Notes: generated from the sequence alone by a model not told the origin. Counted from the first letter of the stretch, positions 48,008-57,076 are shown. The stretch is DNA of 64,000 nt from CAWBCI01 sp963787195 (GCA_963787195.1 CAWBCI010000091.1:13901-77900); one strand, 5' to 3'. Numbers and translations are program-made.

Positions 48008-48853
48008 TCATTGCTTCAGGCCTGAAAAATATTCATCCCAGCTGATATGCTCCCTGCCGGCGGCTTCCCTGAAATCTGATTTAACTTTGAATTCTCCCTT
48101 CCGGATTTTGGTATAGATGCCGGCCACTATATTCCCCATGATCTCACCGTTGGCCCTTATTTCCATTTCCAGGTAAGCTTCCGGGCTCATGTCTTCATAA
48201 TACAAATCCGTCCCGAAAGTTTTATTCAAATATTTGGTCAGTTGCTGCTGAGTAATAGGCTCTCCAAAGAGATTGAGTATTTTAGAATTTGATTTATTGT
48301 CCAGTATCATCCTGGAATAGGCAAAAGCCAATTCATTGCGGCAGGTATAAGGGCTCAGCTCATTGCCCGCGCAATTGGCTATTTTGCCGTCCTTTTTATA
48401 TTGCTCGATATAATCAATGTCCGGTTCTATATACAGACCGTCTCTTCCGATCGACCACTGCAAGCCGCTTTCCATAATATCCTTCTCGGTTTGCCGGTAG
48501 CTCTTTAGCAAGGTGTCGAATTTGGATTCACCAATATCCCCAATGAAGCTGGTGAACAACATCTTCCTAAGCCCTGCTTCTTTGGCAGCGCTGATTATTC
48601 CACGATTTTGAACAATCCTTACATCGGGTGCATCCATACCCGAAACGAGCAGCAAAACTTCTACTCCCTTCAGGGCTTTATCAAAATCTGCTTTGATGTT
48701 ATAATCGCCTTTACGGATCTCAACTCCCAGGCCAGCTGCTTTTTCCGGATGGCGAGCAATTCCTATTACATTGTTTGTTCCTATTTCACTTATTAGCTGC
48801 TTTATAACAGCAGATCCAAGATGTCCGCTGGCTCCTGTTACGGCTACTTTCAT
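48008..48853 (-). CDS. NmrA-like NAD(P)-binding reductase (QorB-type)
   Basis: 281-residue atypical short-chain dehydrogenase. The nucleotide-binding motif is VTGASGHLGSAVIKQLI (6-22), and the central strand and helix set MLFTSFIGDI marks the NmrA/QorB subgroup, which lacks the classic YxxxK active pair. Members are quinone reductases or redox-sensing regulators. It is a single minus-strand gene converging with the desaturase. The specific substrate is unknown. Confidence 0.78.
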   Translation of the reverse strand: MKVAVTGASGHLGSAVIKQLISEIGTNNVIGIARHPEKAAGLGVEIRKGDYNIKADFDKALKGVEVLLLVSGMDAPDVRIVQNRGIISAAKEAGLRKMLFTSFIGDIGESKFDTLLKSYRQTEKDIMESGLQWSIGRDGLYIEPDIDYIEQYKKDGKIANCAGNELSPYTCRNELAFAYSRMILDNKSNSKILNLFGEPITQQQLTKYLNKTFGTDLYYEDMSPEAYLEMEIRANGEIMGNIVAGIYTKIRKGEFKVKSDFREAAGREHISWDEYFSGLKQ

Positions 48854-48990
48854 TATATTAAATATTTAATTGTTTATTTTCCGTTTTCCGGATTCCTTTC
48901 ATTTCTATAACCCGGTAATACTATCTTTCTTTATAAATGAAATATTATGCATTTTGTTTAAATGAGATATGAATTTTTCCGGGACAAATT

Positions 48991-49053
48991 AGTCGTCAGT
49001 CGTTAGTCGTTAGTCGTTAGTCGTTAGTCGTCAGTGGTCAGTCTTCAGTCCTT
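48991..49053. repeat. Tandem heptamer array, AGTCGTT family, nine units
   Basis: Units read AGTCGTC, AGTCGTT (four times), AGTCGTC, AGTGGTC, AGTCTTC and AGTCCTT. It is one base from the AGTCGTG register of the array at 19714-19804. Confidence 0.88.
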
Positions 49054-49110
49054 CGTCGGGGTATTCATCCTTTTACGATTTTCAATATTCTCTATAATAT
49101 TTAATATTTC

Positions 49111-49232
49111 CCCTCCGTGCCCTCTGTGTAAATCTCTGTGACCCTCCGTGAAACAAAAAGAATGGCTGCTAGTGTGATACTTTTTTTATTACACGGAGTT
49201 CTACGGAGGTAACGGAGATCCACGGAGAAAAA
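49111..49232. repeat. Facing inverted copies of a CACGGAG-type repeat
   Basis: CCTCCGTGCCCTCTGTGTAA at the left (reads as CACGGAGG on the minus strand) faces TTACACGGAGTTCTACGGAG and CCACGGAG at the right (49189-49229). These ACGGAG words form an imperfect inverted pair with a spacer of about 40 bp. It is non-coding in appearance. Confidence 0.55.
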
Positions 49233-49253
49233 AATCAAGCACTGAGCATTTTC

Positions 49254-49301
49254 CACCTTAACACCTTAACACCTTATCACTTTATCACTTTATCACTTTT
49301 C
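49254..49301. repeat. Tandem octamer array CACCTTAA/CACTTTAT
   Basis: Six 8-bp units (CACCTTAA twice, CACCTTAT, CACTTTAT twice, CACTTTTC). It is related to the octamer array at 43068-43107 in reverse orientation. Confidence 0.8.
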
Positions 49302-49325
49302 CCCAATACCCATTACCTAATAGCT

Positions 49326-49367
49326 AAAAAAAACCGGCAAGCTCAGAGACTAATCCCCGCCTGCCGG
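49326..49367 (-). terminator. Intrinsic terminator of the Omp28/T9SS gene
   Basis: CCGGCA (49334-49339) pairs with TGCCGG (49362-49367). On the minus strand eight T residues follow (49333-49326). It lies 25 bp after the stop codon of the gene at 49392. Confidence 0.75.
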
Positions 49368-49391
49368 CCTTAGTATTTTTATAGGAATTGA

Positions 49392-51170
49392 TTATTTAAT
49401 GATCGTAAGGGTTTGTGTTTTATTAAGTCCGTTCCCTTCCATGCGTAAGACATAATTGCCTTCGCGAAGATCCTGCAGGTTCAGGGTACTTCCGTTAAAA
49501 TTGCTGATATTTTTAACTTCCTGTCCATACATGTTATAAACATGTACGTCAACCGGATTTTCCAAACCCTTGATGCGGAACATTCCATCGGAAGGATTCG
49601 GATACAGTTTCACGGCCTGTAAACCTGCCTGGTCCCCGATTCCAACTGTACTTTCGTTGGAATAAGCCGACTGGAAGATCATTTTGGAAGAAGGTTCCTG
49701 AACAAAGACAGCCACACCCAGGTCACTCATATCTTCCACATTGGTAGTGCTCATATCGGCTGAGGCATCCAGGCCAGTGACCACGCCGTCGGTCAGGGTA
49801 ACTCCGGCACCCTGAGCTACCGGGAGCATTTTCATCATTACATGGTGAAATTCAGTTTCTCCGTTACTGGCCACATTGCCTGTTGTAACATTTTCAAAGA
49901 TCACAATATAAGCAGTGACCTGCCCGCTGATATAGGAATTGATGTCCAGGTGAACACTAACCGTTTCCCCATCGATTATATGCGTGGCTGAGAGGTCCAT
50001 AAATGCAGCGTTATCCAGGGAATTGTTAAAGGCATTGTTCACACCTGAACTGCTGGTTGCAGTCTGAACTCCATCTACATATAAATCAGGCACAAAGCTA
50101 ACTCCGTAATATTGCCTCCTGACGCCACCTTCAGCAGTATAATAAGGGTCTCCCGGGCTGGGCCAGCTCATCTGGTATTTCACCAGGGTGATAGCGTCCC
50201 CATTCGTAGCCACAAAAGGATTAAAGGTACCAGAGTTGAAAGATGCACAAGGATTACAGGTTGAACTAGTGAACTCTTCAAAGAGAGGGCGCCTTGCTAC
50301 TCCCAGGCTGGCAATATGAAGGTCCAGATTCAGCGTATCATTGCTGGCATCCATATCAGGGCCTGTGCCGTTGGCATCGCTTACCCACATCTTCAGGTTA
50401 TAATTGCCCGGAGCAAGGTTCAAGGGATTTGTGAAACTAAAAGAAGTCACTTCTCCTAAGCTCATATTATACCCGCTTTTCATATCTGAAACCACTTCTT
50501 CATTATCGATCTGATAATTAACAGTAAAGCTGGTCAAAGATTCATAGCCCATATTCAGGACCTTTCCGGCCATTTGCATATTTATTCCATCAGAATAACG
50601 GGGTACATTGATCTTAGATAAAGCCGCATCCCTTTCCAGGGAAACCACTACCTTTATATCATCTATATACCAGTTATCCAGGTTATAAGCCGGGCCGCTG
50701 AAATAAATGCAAAACTGGAAGTCATCAGAGCCTACATCAGAAGTATTCAGTTCGAGCACCTTCAATTCAGATTCAATATTGCCGGTAGGATTTACTGTCC
50801 AGACTGTATTCCAATCGCCGCCGGCGGAGCGTGTAGCAACGCCGATACTGTATCCTTCACCCGCGAAATCATCCAGCATTTGATGGAAGGATAATGTCAG
50901 GGAGGTCATACCATTCGTGTTGATAGACGGGGATATGAGACGTGAGATCCCGGTAAAATCCGGAGCATAGTAAAATCTAGCTTCCGGGGAGCTGCCACCG
51001 GCAATTTGTGTAGTTTGCACCGACCAGTTGGCACTGTGGGCATCTATAGTCCAGCCTGAAGGAGGCATGGAACCGGAGCTAAAATCTTCTGTCACCAGAG
51101 TTTGACCAAAACTCAGGAGGCCCGTTAGTAGAAAAACAGTGATAAAGAGTAATTCTTTTTTCATAAACAT
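49392..51170 (-). CDS. Secreted Omp28-like protein with choice-of-anchor and T9SS type A domains
   Basis: 592 residues: signal peptide (1-21, ending LLSFGQ), a choice-of-anchor J-like beta-sandwich (about 25-185, from DFSSGSMPPSGWTI to DNWYIDDIKV), an Ig-like stretch, an Omp28-like thioredoxin-fold region (about 295-460) with the CxxC of EEFTSSTCNPC, and a sorting domain (VKLYPNPSDGMFRIKG ... LRMEGNGLNKTQTLTIIK). It should be exported by the type IX system. Omp28 relatives are surface adhesins or redox-like proteins of unknown role. It has its own terminator. Confidence 0.8.
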   Translation of the reverse strand: MFMKKELLFITVFLLTGLLSFGQTLVTEDFSSGSMPPSGWTIDAHSANWSVQTTQIAGGSSPEARFYYAPDFTGISRLISPSINTNGMTSLTLSFHQMLDDFAGEGYSIGVATRSAGGDWNTVWTVNPTGNIESELKVLELNTSDVGSDDFQFCIYFSGPAYNLDNWYIDDIKVVVSLERDAALSKINVPRYSDGINMQMAGKVLNMGYESLTSFTVNYQIDNEEVVSDMKSGYNMSLGEVTSFSFTNPLNLAPGNYNLKMWVSDANGTGPDMDASNDTLNLDLHIASLGVARRPLFEEFTSSTCNPCASFNSGTFNPFVATNGDAITLVKYQMSWPSPGDPYYTAEGGVRRQYYGVSFVPDLYVDGVQTATSSSGVNNAFNNSLDNAAFMDLSATHIIDGETVSVHLDINSYISGQVTAYIVIFENVTTGNVASNGETEFHHVMMKMLPVAQGAGVTLTDGVVTGLDASADMSTTNVEDMSDLGVAVFVQEPSSKMIFQSAYSNESTVGIGDQAGLQAVKLYPNPSDGMFRIKGLENPVDVHVYNMYGQEVKNISNFNGSTLNLQDLREGNYVLRMEGNGLNKTQTLTIIK

Positions 51171-51329
51171 TTAGTTTTTAATTTTTATAAAAAAATAGCG
51201 CTTAAAGATATAAACATCTATTAAAGTAGAGCTAATAAGTGAATAAAAAAGGAGAAATAATTTGAATATTCTAATCTTTTGATATTTAGCCCCAATTTAT
51301 TTCGAGAGCTAAAAAGCAGATTTAAAATT

Positions 51330-51466
51330 TTAATCACTGACTTTCACCAGTCGCGCGACAAAACCTCCTCCAGGGAGCAAGATGTATCTTTAACTTATCC
51401 AAACCGGTCACTGTCTTTTCAATCTTTTCATAGTCTTCCGACAGACGGTCGGCATTCATCACCGTC
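51330..51466 (-). pseudogene. Frameshifted C-terminal remnant of the GH97 gene
   Basis: On the minus strand, dropping one base near 51455-51460 restores NADRLSEDYEKIEKTVTGLD and then KLKIHLAP. Dropping one more near 51371-51375 (CTCCC) restores GGGFVARLVKVSD and a TAA at 51332-51330. Both are the sequences expected at the end of a GH97 protein. Two +1 shifts within about 90 bp are either real mutations or assembly/sequencing errors. Confidence 0.8.
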
Positions 51467-53332
51467 CTGGTAAATGATAGCTTTGTACTGCCCTTCATCC
51501 AGGAATGCGAGATCAGCTTCCAGATCGCGGGGGGTCCAGTCGCTCATGGCGCCTATATACCATTCATCACCGGAGCGTCTTGCCAGCAGCACATAATCGG
51601 CCACTTTAGCATCCAGGACCCAGGTTTCATCCCATACTGTCGGAACCACCGATAGAAAATCCATACATTCTTCATTCTCTAAATAGTGAGTGGGACTGTC
51701 GGCCAGCATCTGCAGGGGACTTTCGTAAACCACATACATAGCTAGTTGCTGACAACGGGTGCCCTGGCTCATGGGCTTGTCAAACACATACCTGAATTGC
51801 TCTTTTGTGGCATTAAGCATGGCTCCCGGGGTATAATCCATAGGACCCGCAAGCATACGGATAAAGGGAATGGTGACCGCATTTTCGGGGTTTGCCCCTC
51901 CGCTCCATTTATCCCATTCCAGGCCACGGACTCCTTCGCGGGTCAGCACATTTGGAAAAGCTCTCCGGAGCCCTGATGGTTTATAAGCTCCATGAAAATC
52001 GACCAACAGATGATTTTCAGCTGCCCTCTTGGCAATCAGCCAGTAATAATTGACCATCCACTGATCGTCCCGCTGCATGAAATCAACTTTGATCCCGCTA
52101 ATTCCCCACTGTGAAAACATCGACATGGCATCGTCCAACTGGTCATACAGGGTTTTCCACACGACCCAGAGGATGATCCCGACCTTCTTCTGTTTCGCGT
52201 AAGCAACAAGTTCATCCATGTTTATATCCGGATTTATGGCGGTCAGATCCCCCAGCTGGTACCATCCTTCATCCATGATAATATATTCTATCCCGTATTT
52301 TGCGGCAAAGTCTATATAATATTTATAAGTTTCTGTATTAATCCCTGCTTTGAAGTCCACATTATAGATATTATTCGCGTTCCACCAGTCCCAGGCGACT
52401 TTGCCGGGCTTGATCCAGTCCACATCCTTCAGGGAGGGCTCCGATGCCAGGCGGAAGACCATCTGACTGGCGATCAAATCTTTATCCTCCGGAACAATGA
52501 CCATAATCCTCCAGGGAAAACTTCTGGGTCCATTAACAAGCGCCATGTATTCCGCCCTTTTGATAACTTTCTCATTCCGGTCGCCTTTAAGCTCAAATTC
52601 CAGAGGATAATAAGGAAAGGCCCCCTTCAGGCAAAGCGGCTTATCATCCTTGCCTCTCAGGAATATCCCAGGGTAGTCGAACAGATCCGACTCAGTGATA
52701 GCTACCCGGGGTCCCTCATCAAACATAGCCAGTACGGGAACCGAGCTCAGGCTATCAGCCGTCACACTGCTTACAGGAATATATTTGTATTCTCTTTCGT
52801 GATGGGTGAACATGCTGCTCTCTTCGGGGAAATAAAGCATGTGGTCCTTATCAAAACAATAATTCACTTCTTCGCCCAATACCTTCATCTCGCCATCCAG
52901 CGAGGTATTCCAGCGATAGGCCATCCCATCGTTATAAGCTCTTAAAATCAGGGAGTATTTGCCTTTGAAACCTATAGTGAGTTCATTAAATTGGTCCCTG
53001 ATCAGGGCCGATTTCTGCCGTACAACAGGTTCTATCATTTTATCCACTGTTCTGACTGAAGTAGATTTCACTTTGGGATTTGTCCCGAAATTAATAAGAT
53101 CGGTACTGAGTGAAATAACTGAAGGAGTCAGTATAGTGATATTATTGTAAGAAACAGAATAAGTAACTTTATCACCCACCTGAACCGTCACCAGGATTTT
53201 CTTGTCCGGCGAGCGCAGAGTATAATCTTTGCCAGCCAGGCCAAAAGGAATCATCGTGAAAGACAGGAATATAAAACTAAAAATCAGGAATAATTTTCTG
53301 CTTAGCATGAGGTGCTTTTGATTTGTTTTCAT
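51428..53332 (-). CDS. GH97 glycoside hydrolase, C-terminus disrupted by frameshifts
   Basis: 634-residue exported GH97 enzyme with a signal peptide (about 12-33) and a (beta/alpha)8 barrel. Asp417 in GIKVDFMQRDDQ corresponds to the nucleophile of retaining alpha-galactosidases of this family, and Glu472 in REGVRGLEWDKW fits the acid/base position. It therefore looks alpha-galactosidase-like rather than SusB-like. The annotated frame ends YQDGDECRPSVGRL, unlike the family. Past 51466 the expected tail NADRLSEDYEKIEK continues in another frame, then GGGFVARLVK in a third, ending at 51330. The catalytic barrel is intact, but the C-terminal beta-domain is broken. See 51330-51466. Confidence 0.82.
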   Translation of the reverse strand: MKTNQKHLMLSRKLFLIFSFIFLSFTMIPFGLAGKDYTLRSPDKKILVTVQVGDKVTYSVSYNNITILTPSVISLSTDLINFGTNPKVKSTSVRTVDKMIEPVVRQKSALIRDQFNELTIGFKGKYSLILRAYNDGMAYRWNTSLDGEMKVLGEEVNYCFDKDHMLYFPEESSMFTHHEREYKYIPVSSVTADSLSSVPVLAMFDEGPRVAITESDLFDYPGIFLRGKDDKPLCLKGAFPYYPLEFELKGDRNEKVIKRAEYMALVNGPRSFPWRIMVIVPEDKDLIASQMVFRLASEPSLKDVDWIKPGKVAWDWWNANNIYNVDFKAGINTETYKYYIDFAAKYGIEYIIMDEGWYQLGDLTAINPDINMDELVAYAKQKKVGIILWVVWKTLYDQLDDAMSMFSQWGISGIKVDFMQRDDQWMVNYYWLIAKRAAENHLLVDFHGAYKPSGLRRAFPNVLTREGVRGLEWDKWSGGANPENAVTIPFIRMLAGPMDYTPGAMLNATKEQFRYVFDKPMSQGTRCQQLAMYVVYESPLQMLADSPTHYLENEECMDFLSVVPTVWDETWVLDAKVADYVLLARRSGDEWYIGAMSDWTPRDLEADLAFLDEGQYKAIIYQDGDECRPSVGRL

Positions 53333-53468
53333 AGGAAATGGATTTGATAACTAATTTACGAAAACATAGAGAAATAGATTCCAATATAATGAGGAAAAAT
53401 AATTATAATTAAGGTCAGAAATAAGGAAGATGACAGAGATTTCAATCGGACACTTTTTGAAGTCCTCA

Positions 53469-54263
53469 TCATTGAATGAGTATACTGAAAACATCCCAGC
53501 CATTCAGACAGGCGCTGTGCATGGCATCCTGATTTTGCATGATACTCCCGCCCCAATAATTAAAATCCCAGGTATTAGGATCACTGAACCAGTTTTCCAC
53601 ATTCATGCTAAGGCTCATTTCCTTCGTTTCATTTTCCGAAATTATAAAGCCTGAATTAGGCAGAACTACCTGAAAGGAATTATCCACGAAGCTTATGATG
53701 GAATCAGGATAATGAGCATAAATCTGCCCTATTCCCAGGTGAAAATCGAAAGGGGACATTCTGTCAAGTGTATCCAGCCATTTTCCGTTGAGTTTCATAT
53801 AATGATAGCCACCACCTAAATAATCGGGCCAGAACATATCTCTTTCCGGAGGATCGGGAAACATATAGGATTGGTTTTTTGACGAATTAATCCCCAGGGT
53901 GAAGCTTATTCCGGAGTATGTCCCGGCCGGGATATTGTCAAACACTTCCCAGGTCTGGGTAGAAGGGATATCCGAATCTACATAATGCATATCCGTCCAC
54001 TCCCCTATCTGGTAAAAACTGCCATCATCCCTGTGCAATATCACATCCGAGATAAAATACTGTATCTCATTGACCAAATAATGGTTACCCGCAGCATTCA
54101 CATACATCAGGCTGTCAAAAACAAGGCTTTGCCCTTCCACCTTATAATCAAAATGAATTTTTATTTTCTGAAGACTTGTATCAGCAGGCTTATCTTTATC
54201 ACCGCAGGCGCCGAAAAGTAAAATTATAGTTATGAAAGAGAAGTACTTAGTAAGAAATTTCAT
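53469..54263 (-). CDS. MbnP-like copper-binding lipoprotein
   Basis: About 264-residue lipoprotein with lipobox LLFGAC (signal about 1-20). The mature part, from KIKIHFDYKVEGQSLVFDS through VNEIQYFISDVILHRDDG to GSFYQIGEWTDMHYVD, matches the MbnP domain, which in methanotrophs binds copper next to MbnH. No MbnH-type di-haem gene is present. It is the last gene of the operon with an OprC-like receptor, which fits a copper-capture role at the outer membrane. The start is the ATG at 54263, not the longer form with an extra 12 residues. It ends 136 bp before the GH97 gene. Confidence 0.75.
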   Translation of the reverse strand: MKFLTKYFSFITIILLFGACGDKDKPADTSLQKIKIHFDYKVEGQSLVFDSLMYVNAAGNHYLVNEIQYFISDVILHRDDGSFYQIGEWTDMHYVDSDIPSTQTWEVFDNIPAGTYSGISFTLGINSSKNQSYMFPDPPERDMFWPDYLGGGYHYMKLNGKWLDTLDRMSPFDFHLGIGQIYAHYPDSIISFVDNSFQVVLPNSGFIISENETKEMSLSMNVENWFSDPNTWDFNYWGGSIMQNQDAMHSACLNGWDVFSILIQ

Positions 54264-54303
54264 TTCAATTTGTTTAGAGATTTTCAGGTAGAAAAACATC
54301 GGT

Positions 54304-54675
54304 TTAATTGTAAGGAATAGTTCCTGAAACCGTTACAAAATTAAGGGTATCATACTGGCTGAAAGACTGTTTATAGACTTTTCCGTCGAGTAAGATCTGT
54401 ACTTTCAAACCTGAGTTAATATCTTTATAATTACTTGAAACATAAAGAATATCACCCTCCTTTCCCTGAAAACTGTAAGTCCAGATATCAGCGGCACTGG
54501 TTACCTCCACCGATTTTTTGGCCAGTGTTCCATTCTCATCCCTGTAAGTCACTGAAAATCCGGAATCATTTTCGGATATCCTGTAAGTAACCTGCCGGAT
54601 TTCATTATTCTTCTCACATCCTGAAAAAATAAAAAAGAACAAAATCCATAAAAAAGCTAATTTCCTGATCATCAT
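54304..54675 (-). CDS. Small lipoprotein of unknown function in the copper operon
   Basis: 123 residues with a lipoprotein signal (lipobox IFSGC, Cys about 20) and a beta-rich mature part (QVTYRISENDSGFSVTYRDE, ILYVSSNYKDINSG) of about 100 residues. It resembles no family I recognise. It lies 1 bp after the receptor stop and 40 bp before the MbnP-like gene, so it is almost certainly cotranscribed and may act with them in metal capture. No Cys, Met or His cluster suggests direct metal binding. Confidence 0.72.
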   Translation of the reverse strand: MMIRKLAFLWILFFFIFSGCEKNNEIRQVTYRISENDSGFSVTYRDENGTLAKKSVEVTSAADIWTYSFQGKEGDILYVSSNYKDINSGLKVQILLDGKVYKQSFSQYDTLNFVTVSGTIPYN

Positions 54676-54676
54676 C

Positions 54677-57028
54677 CTAAATATTGAAATTCAAATTAAT
54701 ATAAAATATCCTACCTGGCTCATAAAGCGGCAAACTGCTGCCAATAATCCTCCGGTTCAGGTGTTCATAATAATTTTTATTGAAGATATTATTGACACCT
54801 CCGCTTAAACTCAGGTATTTATTATAATTGTAGGTGATGATAAAATCACCGAGGACAAATCCCGGGGATGAAGTCTCATGATAAACTTCTGAAATATGAT
54901 TTTGAGGGGAGACAAAACGGACTTTCAGCCTGGGAATGAGCCGGCCCCTAAAAAACTGGTAATAGGCTGTCAATGTAGATTCCAGGGGCGGAATTTCAGG
55001 TAATGGGTCATTTTTCACTATTTCTTCACCAATGACTTCCCCTTCTGAAATAATATATTTTGTTGCTGAAGGATTCACTCCATAAGTCACTGCCGCCACG
55101 GCTGAAAAACCAAATCCCTTCATGAGAGGAGAATTGTAGGTAAATTCAAAACCATAGAGATAAACATTATCGGCATTATAGAACTGCTTTACGCCCAATA
55201 CACCCTTGGTCTGGGATTTCACCAGTGAAGGCGGCATTTCCTTAGCGCTTATATAATCGGTAACATAGGAGAAAAAGCCGCTGATTTCGGCTTTCCCGAA
55301 TTCGGTTTTATTATAAGTAAAGCTCAGGTCCGCTTCGTTGTTGGCTTCCGGTTTTAATGCGGGATTCCCCAGGTAATCGTAATTATCAAAGCCAACAGGG
55401 AGAAGGATGATAAATCGTTCAGTCATGTCAGGGCTTCTAAGTCCGCGACCCAGGGACAATCCGGCGCTGAAACTACCGTTAATATTCCAGATGATGCCTG
55501 CACCGGCGCTCAGGTTAGTATAATCTGATTTAACCTGCTCATTGGAATAAACCGCCTCACCCATCATATTCCGGAAAACCATAGGCTCCGACTTTGCCTG
55601 GTTTTTGTCAAGCCGGCCCGAGAGGCTCAGGTCAAATTCCCCGAAAGTTTTATTCCACAAAATATAGAAACCTGTATTGGATATCCAGGCATCCTTCCAA
55701 AGATCTTCAATTTTGACCGGCAGGTTGGGCTGGGCAATCATGCTTTTGCTGCGCTGTCCGGTTTTATTGATCTGCTCATAGTCAATACCAAGTACCAGAC
55801 TGTGAGTCCCCAGTTTCAGGGTAGCTTCGGCCCGGCCACCGGAGTTTTTGGCCCGTATATCCGAAACAGCTACCACTGTGTCGGAAAAAGCCCGGTCTTT
55901 ATTATCCATGATATGATGCACATCGGAATGATGGGCCTTCACGGTGAGGGATTCGAATACCTTCGAATTAAATTTAGCCTTGTAATCCAGAGACAAAATG
56001 TGGGTATCGTCAGAGCGTTCATCCATGGGTAAGGTCGGGAACTTCACGTTCCGGCCATAGGAACGGTCGAATGAAAGCAGCAAGTGTTGATTTTTTGCCG
56101 GACTGATGCCCAGGTGGGCCGAATAATTATAACGGGTAAAGGCAGATGGAACAATCTCTCCACTCCCGGATTCATAATTACCATATTTTTTATGATTTCC
56201 TGAAAGAAGGAAATACACATTCCTGTTTCCTCCTGAAAGGCTGAGAAATTCCTTATTTCCATTCCAGTTGCTTTCCCAGCCTTTGATGGCATTCACATGG
56301 GTACGGAATTTGGCGGAAGGTTCGGGCTGCAGGGTCTGAAGGTTGATTACACCACCGAAGTTAGGCCCGTAACGCAAAGCAAAGGGGCCTTTAATTATCT
56401 CTACTTCTGAAATATCACCAATATCCACGTGTGACACAGCAGGGTCCATACGGTTGGGGCAGCCACCTTCGATTTTGGTACCTCCATCGACAACCACGTT
56501 CAACTGGCTGAATTTAAAACCCCTGATTACAGGATCAATGTTTCCACCCCCTTTCCGGATTCCTCCGAGGTTGGGTTCACTCCGGAGAAGATCCCCGAGA
56601 TCTCCGGCTGTGCCCCTCAGAATTTGAGACCTCCGGATATATTCTATACGGTAGGGGGCTTTCCGGCCGAAACGGGAGCTCACCTCCACTTCATCCAATT
56701 GTCTGGTCCGGGGAGATAATTCCTGATGGAGATTTAAATCCTGTCCGGGAAAAAGTTCTATTTCCCTTGAAATTTCTTCATAAGCCAGGTGATTAAAGAT
56801 AAGAGTGTATTTACCCGCGGCCAGTCCATTGAAATGAAAATCCCCGTTTCTATCGGTAAGTGTAATTTTATTTGAGGGTTGAAGTGTGACTTCTACATCG
56901 CCAATCCCCAGTCCATCAGATGGGTCGCTCACTCTCCCGTTCAGTCTGATTCCTACTTGAGAATAGCTTGTTATGGAAATCAAAAGCAAGCCTGAAATGA
57001 AAATGCTGAGGGTTTGGCCTTTGGTCAT
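54677..57028 (-). CDS. OprC-like TonB-dependent copper receptor
   Basis: 783-residue TonB receptor: signal peptide (1-23), Ig-like CarboxypepD_reg domain (about 26-105), plug domain (about 125-235) and a barrel ending IFYINLNFNI. The plug carries GGCPNRMDP with Cys190 and Met194, matching the unusual CxxxM copper ligand pair of OprC. His372-Ile-Met374 in VHHIMDNKDR matches the HxM partner motif. OprC binds Cu ions with these residues. With the MbnP-like lipoprotein downstream it should import copper. It is the first gene of a three-gene operon with a -7 box and a CRP-type site upstream. Confidence 0.82.
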   Translation of the reverse strand: MTKGQTLSIFISGLLLISITSYSQVGIRLNGRVSDPSDGLGIGDVEVTLQPSNKITLTDRNGDFHFNGLAAGKYTLIFNHLAYEEISREIELFPGQDLNLHQELSPRTRQLDEVEVSSRFGRKAPYRIEYIRRSQILRGTAGDLGDLLRSEPNLGGIRKGGGNIDPVIRGFKFSQLNVVVDGGTKIEGGCPNRMDPAVSHVDIGDISEVEIIKGPFALRYGPNFGGVINLQTLQPEPSAKFRTHVNAIKGWESNWNGNKEFLSLSGGNRNVYFLLSGNHKKYGNYESGSGEIVPSAFTRYNYSAHLGISPAKNQHLLLSFDRSYGRNVKFPTLPMDERSDDTHILSLDYKAKFNSKVFESLTVKAHHSDVHHIMDNKDRAFSDTVVAVSDIRAKNSGGRAEATLKLGTHSLVLGIDYEQINKTGQRSKSMIAQPNLPVKIEDLWKDAWISNTGFYILWNKTFGEFDLSLSGRLDKNQAKSEPMVFRNMMGEAVYSNEQVKSDYTNLSAGAGIIWNINGSFSAGLSLGRGLRSPDMTERFIILLPVGFDNYDYLGNPALKPEANNEADLSFTYNKTEFGKAEISGFFSYVTDYISAKEMPPSLVKSQTKGVLGVKQFYNADNVYLYGFEFTYNSPLMKGFGFSAVAAVTYGVNPSATKYIISEGEVIGEEIVKNDPLPEIPPLESTLTAYYQFFRGRLIPRLKVRFVSPQNHISEVYHETSSPGFVLGDFIITYNYNKYLSLSGGVNNIFNKNYYEHLNRRIIGSSLPLYEPGRIFYINLNFNI

Positions 57029-57046
57029 ACTCTTTCTTGTTTAAAA

Positions 57047-57054
57047 CAAAGATA
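57047..57054 (-). promoter_or_regulatory. Bacteroidota -7 box for the copper-receptor operon
   Basis: Minus-strand TATCTTTG is an exact TAnnTTTG match, 18 bp before the ATG. The start of transcription should fall near 57041. Confidence 0.6.
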
Positions 57055-57076
57055 TGACAAATGCATTTCTCCTCCA

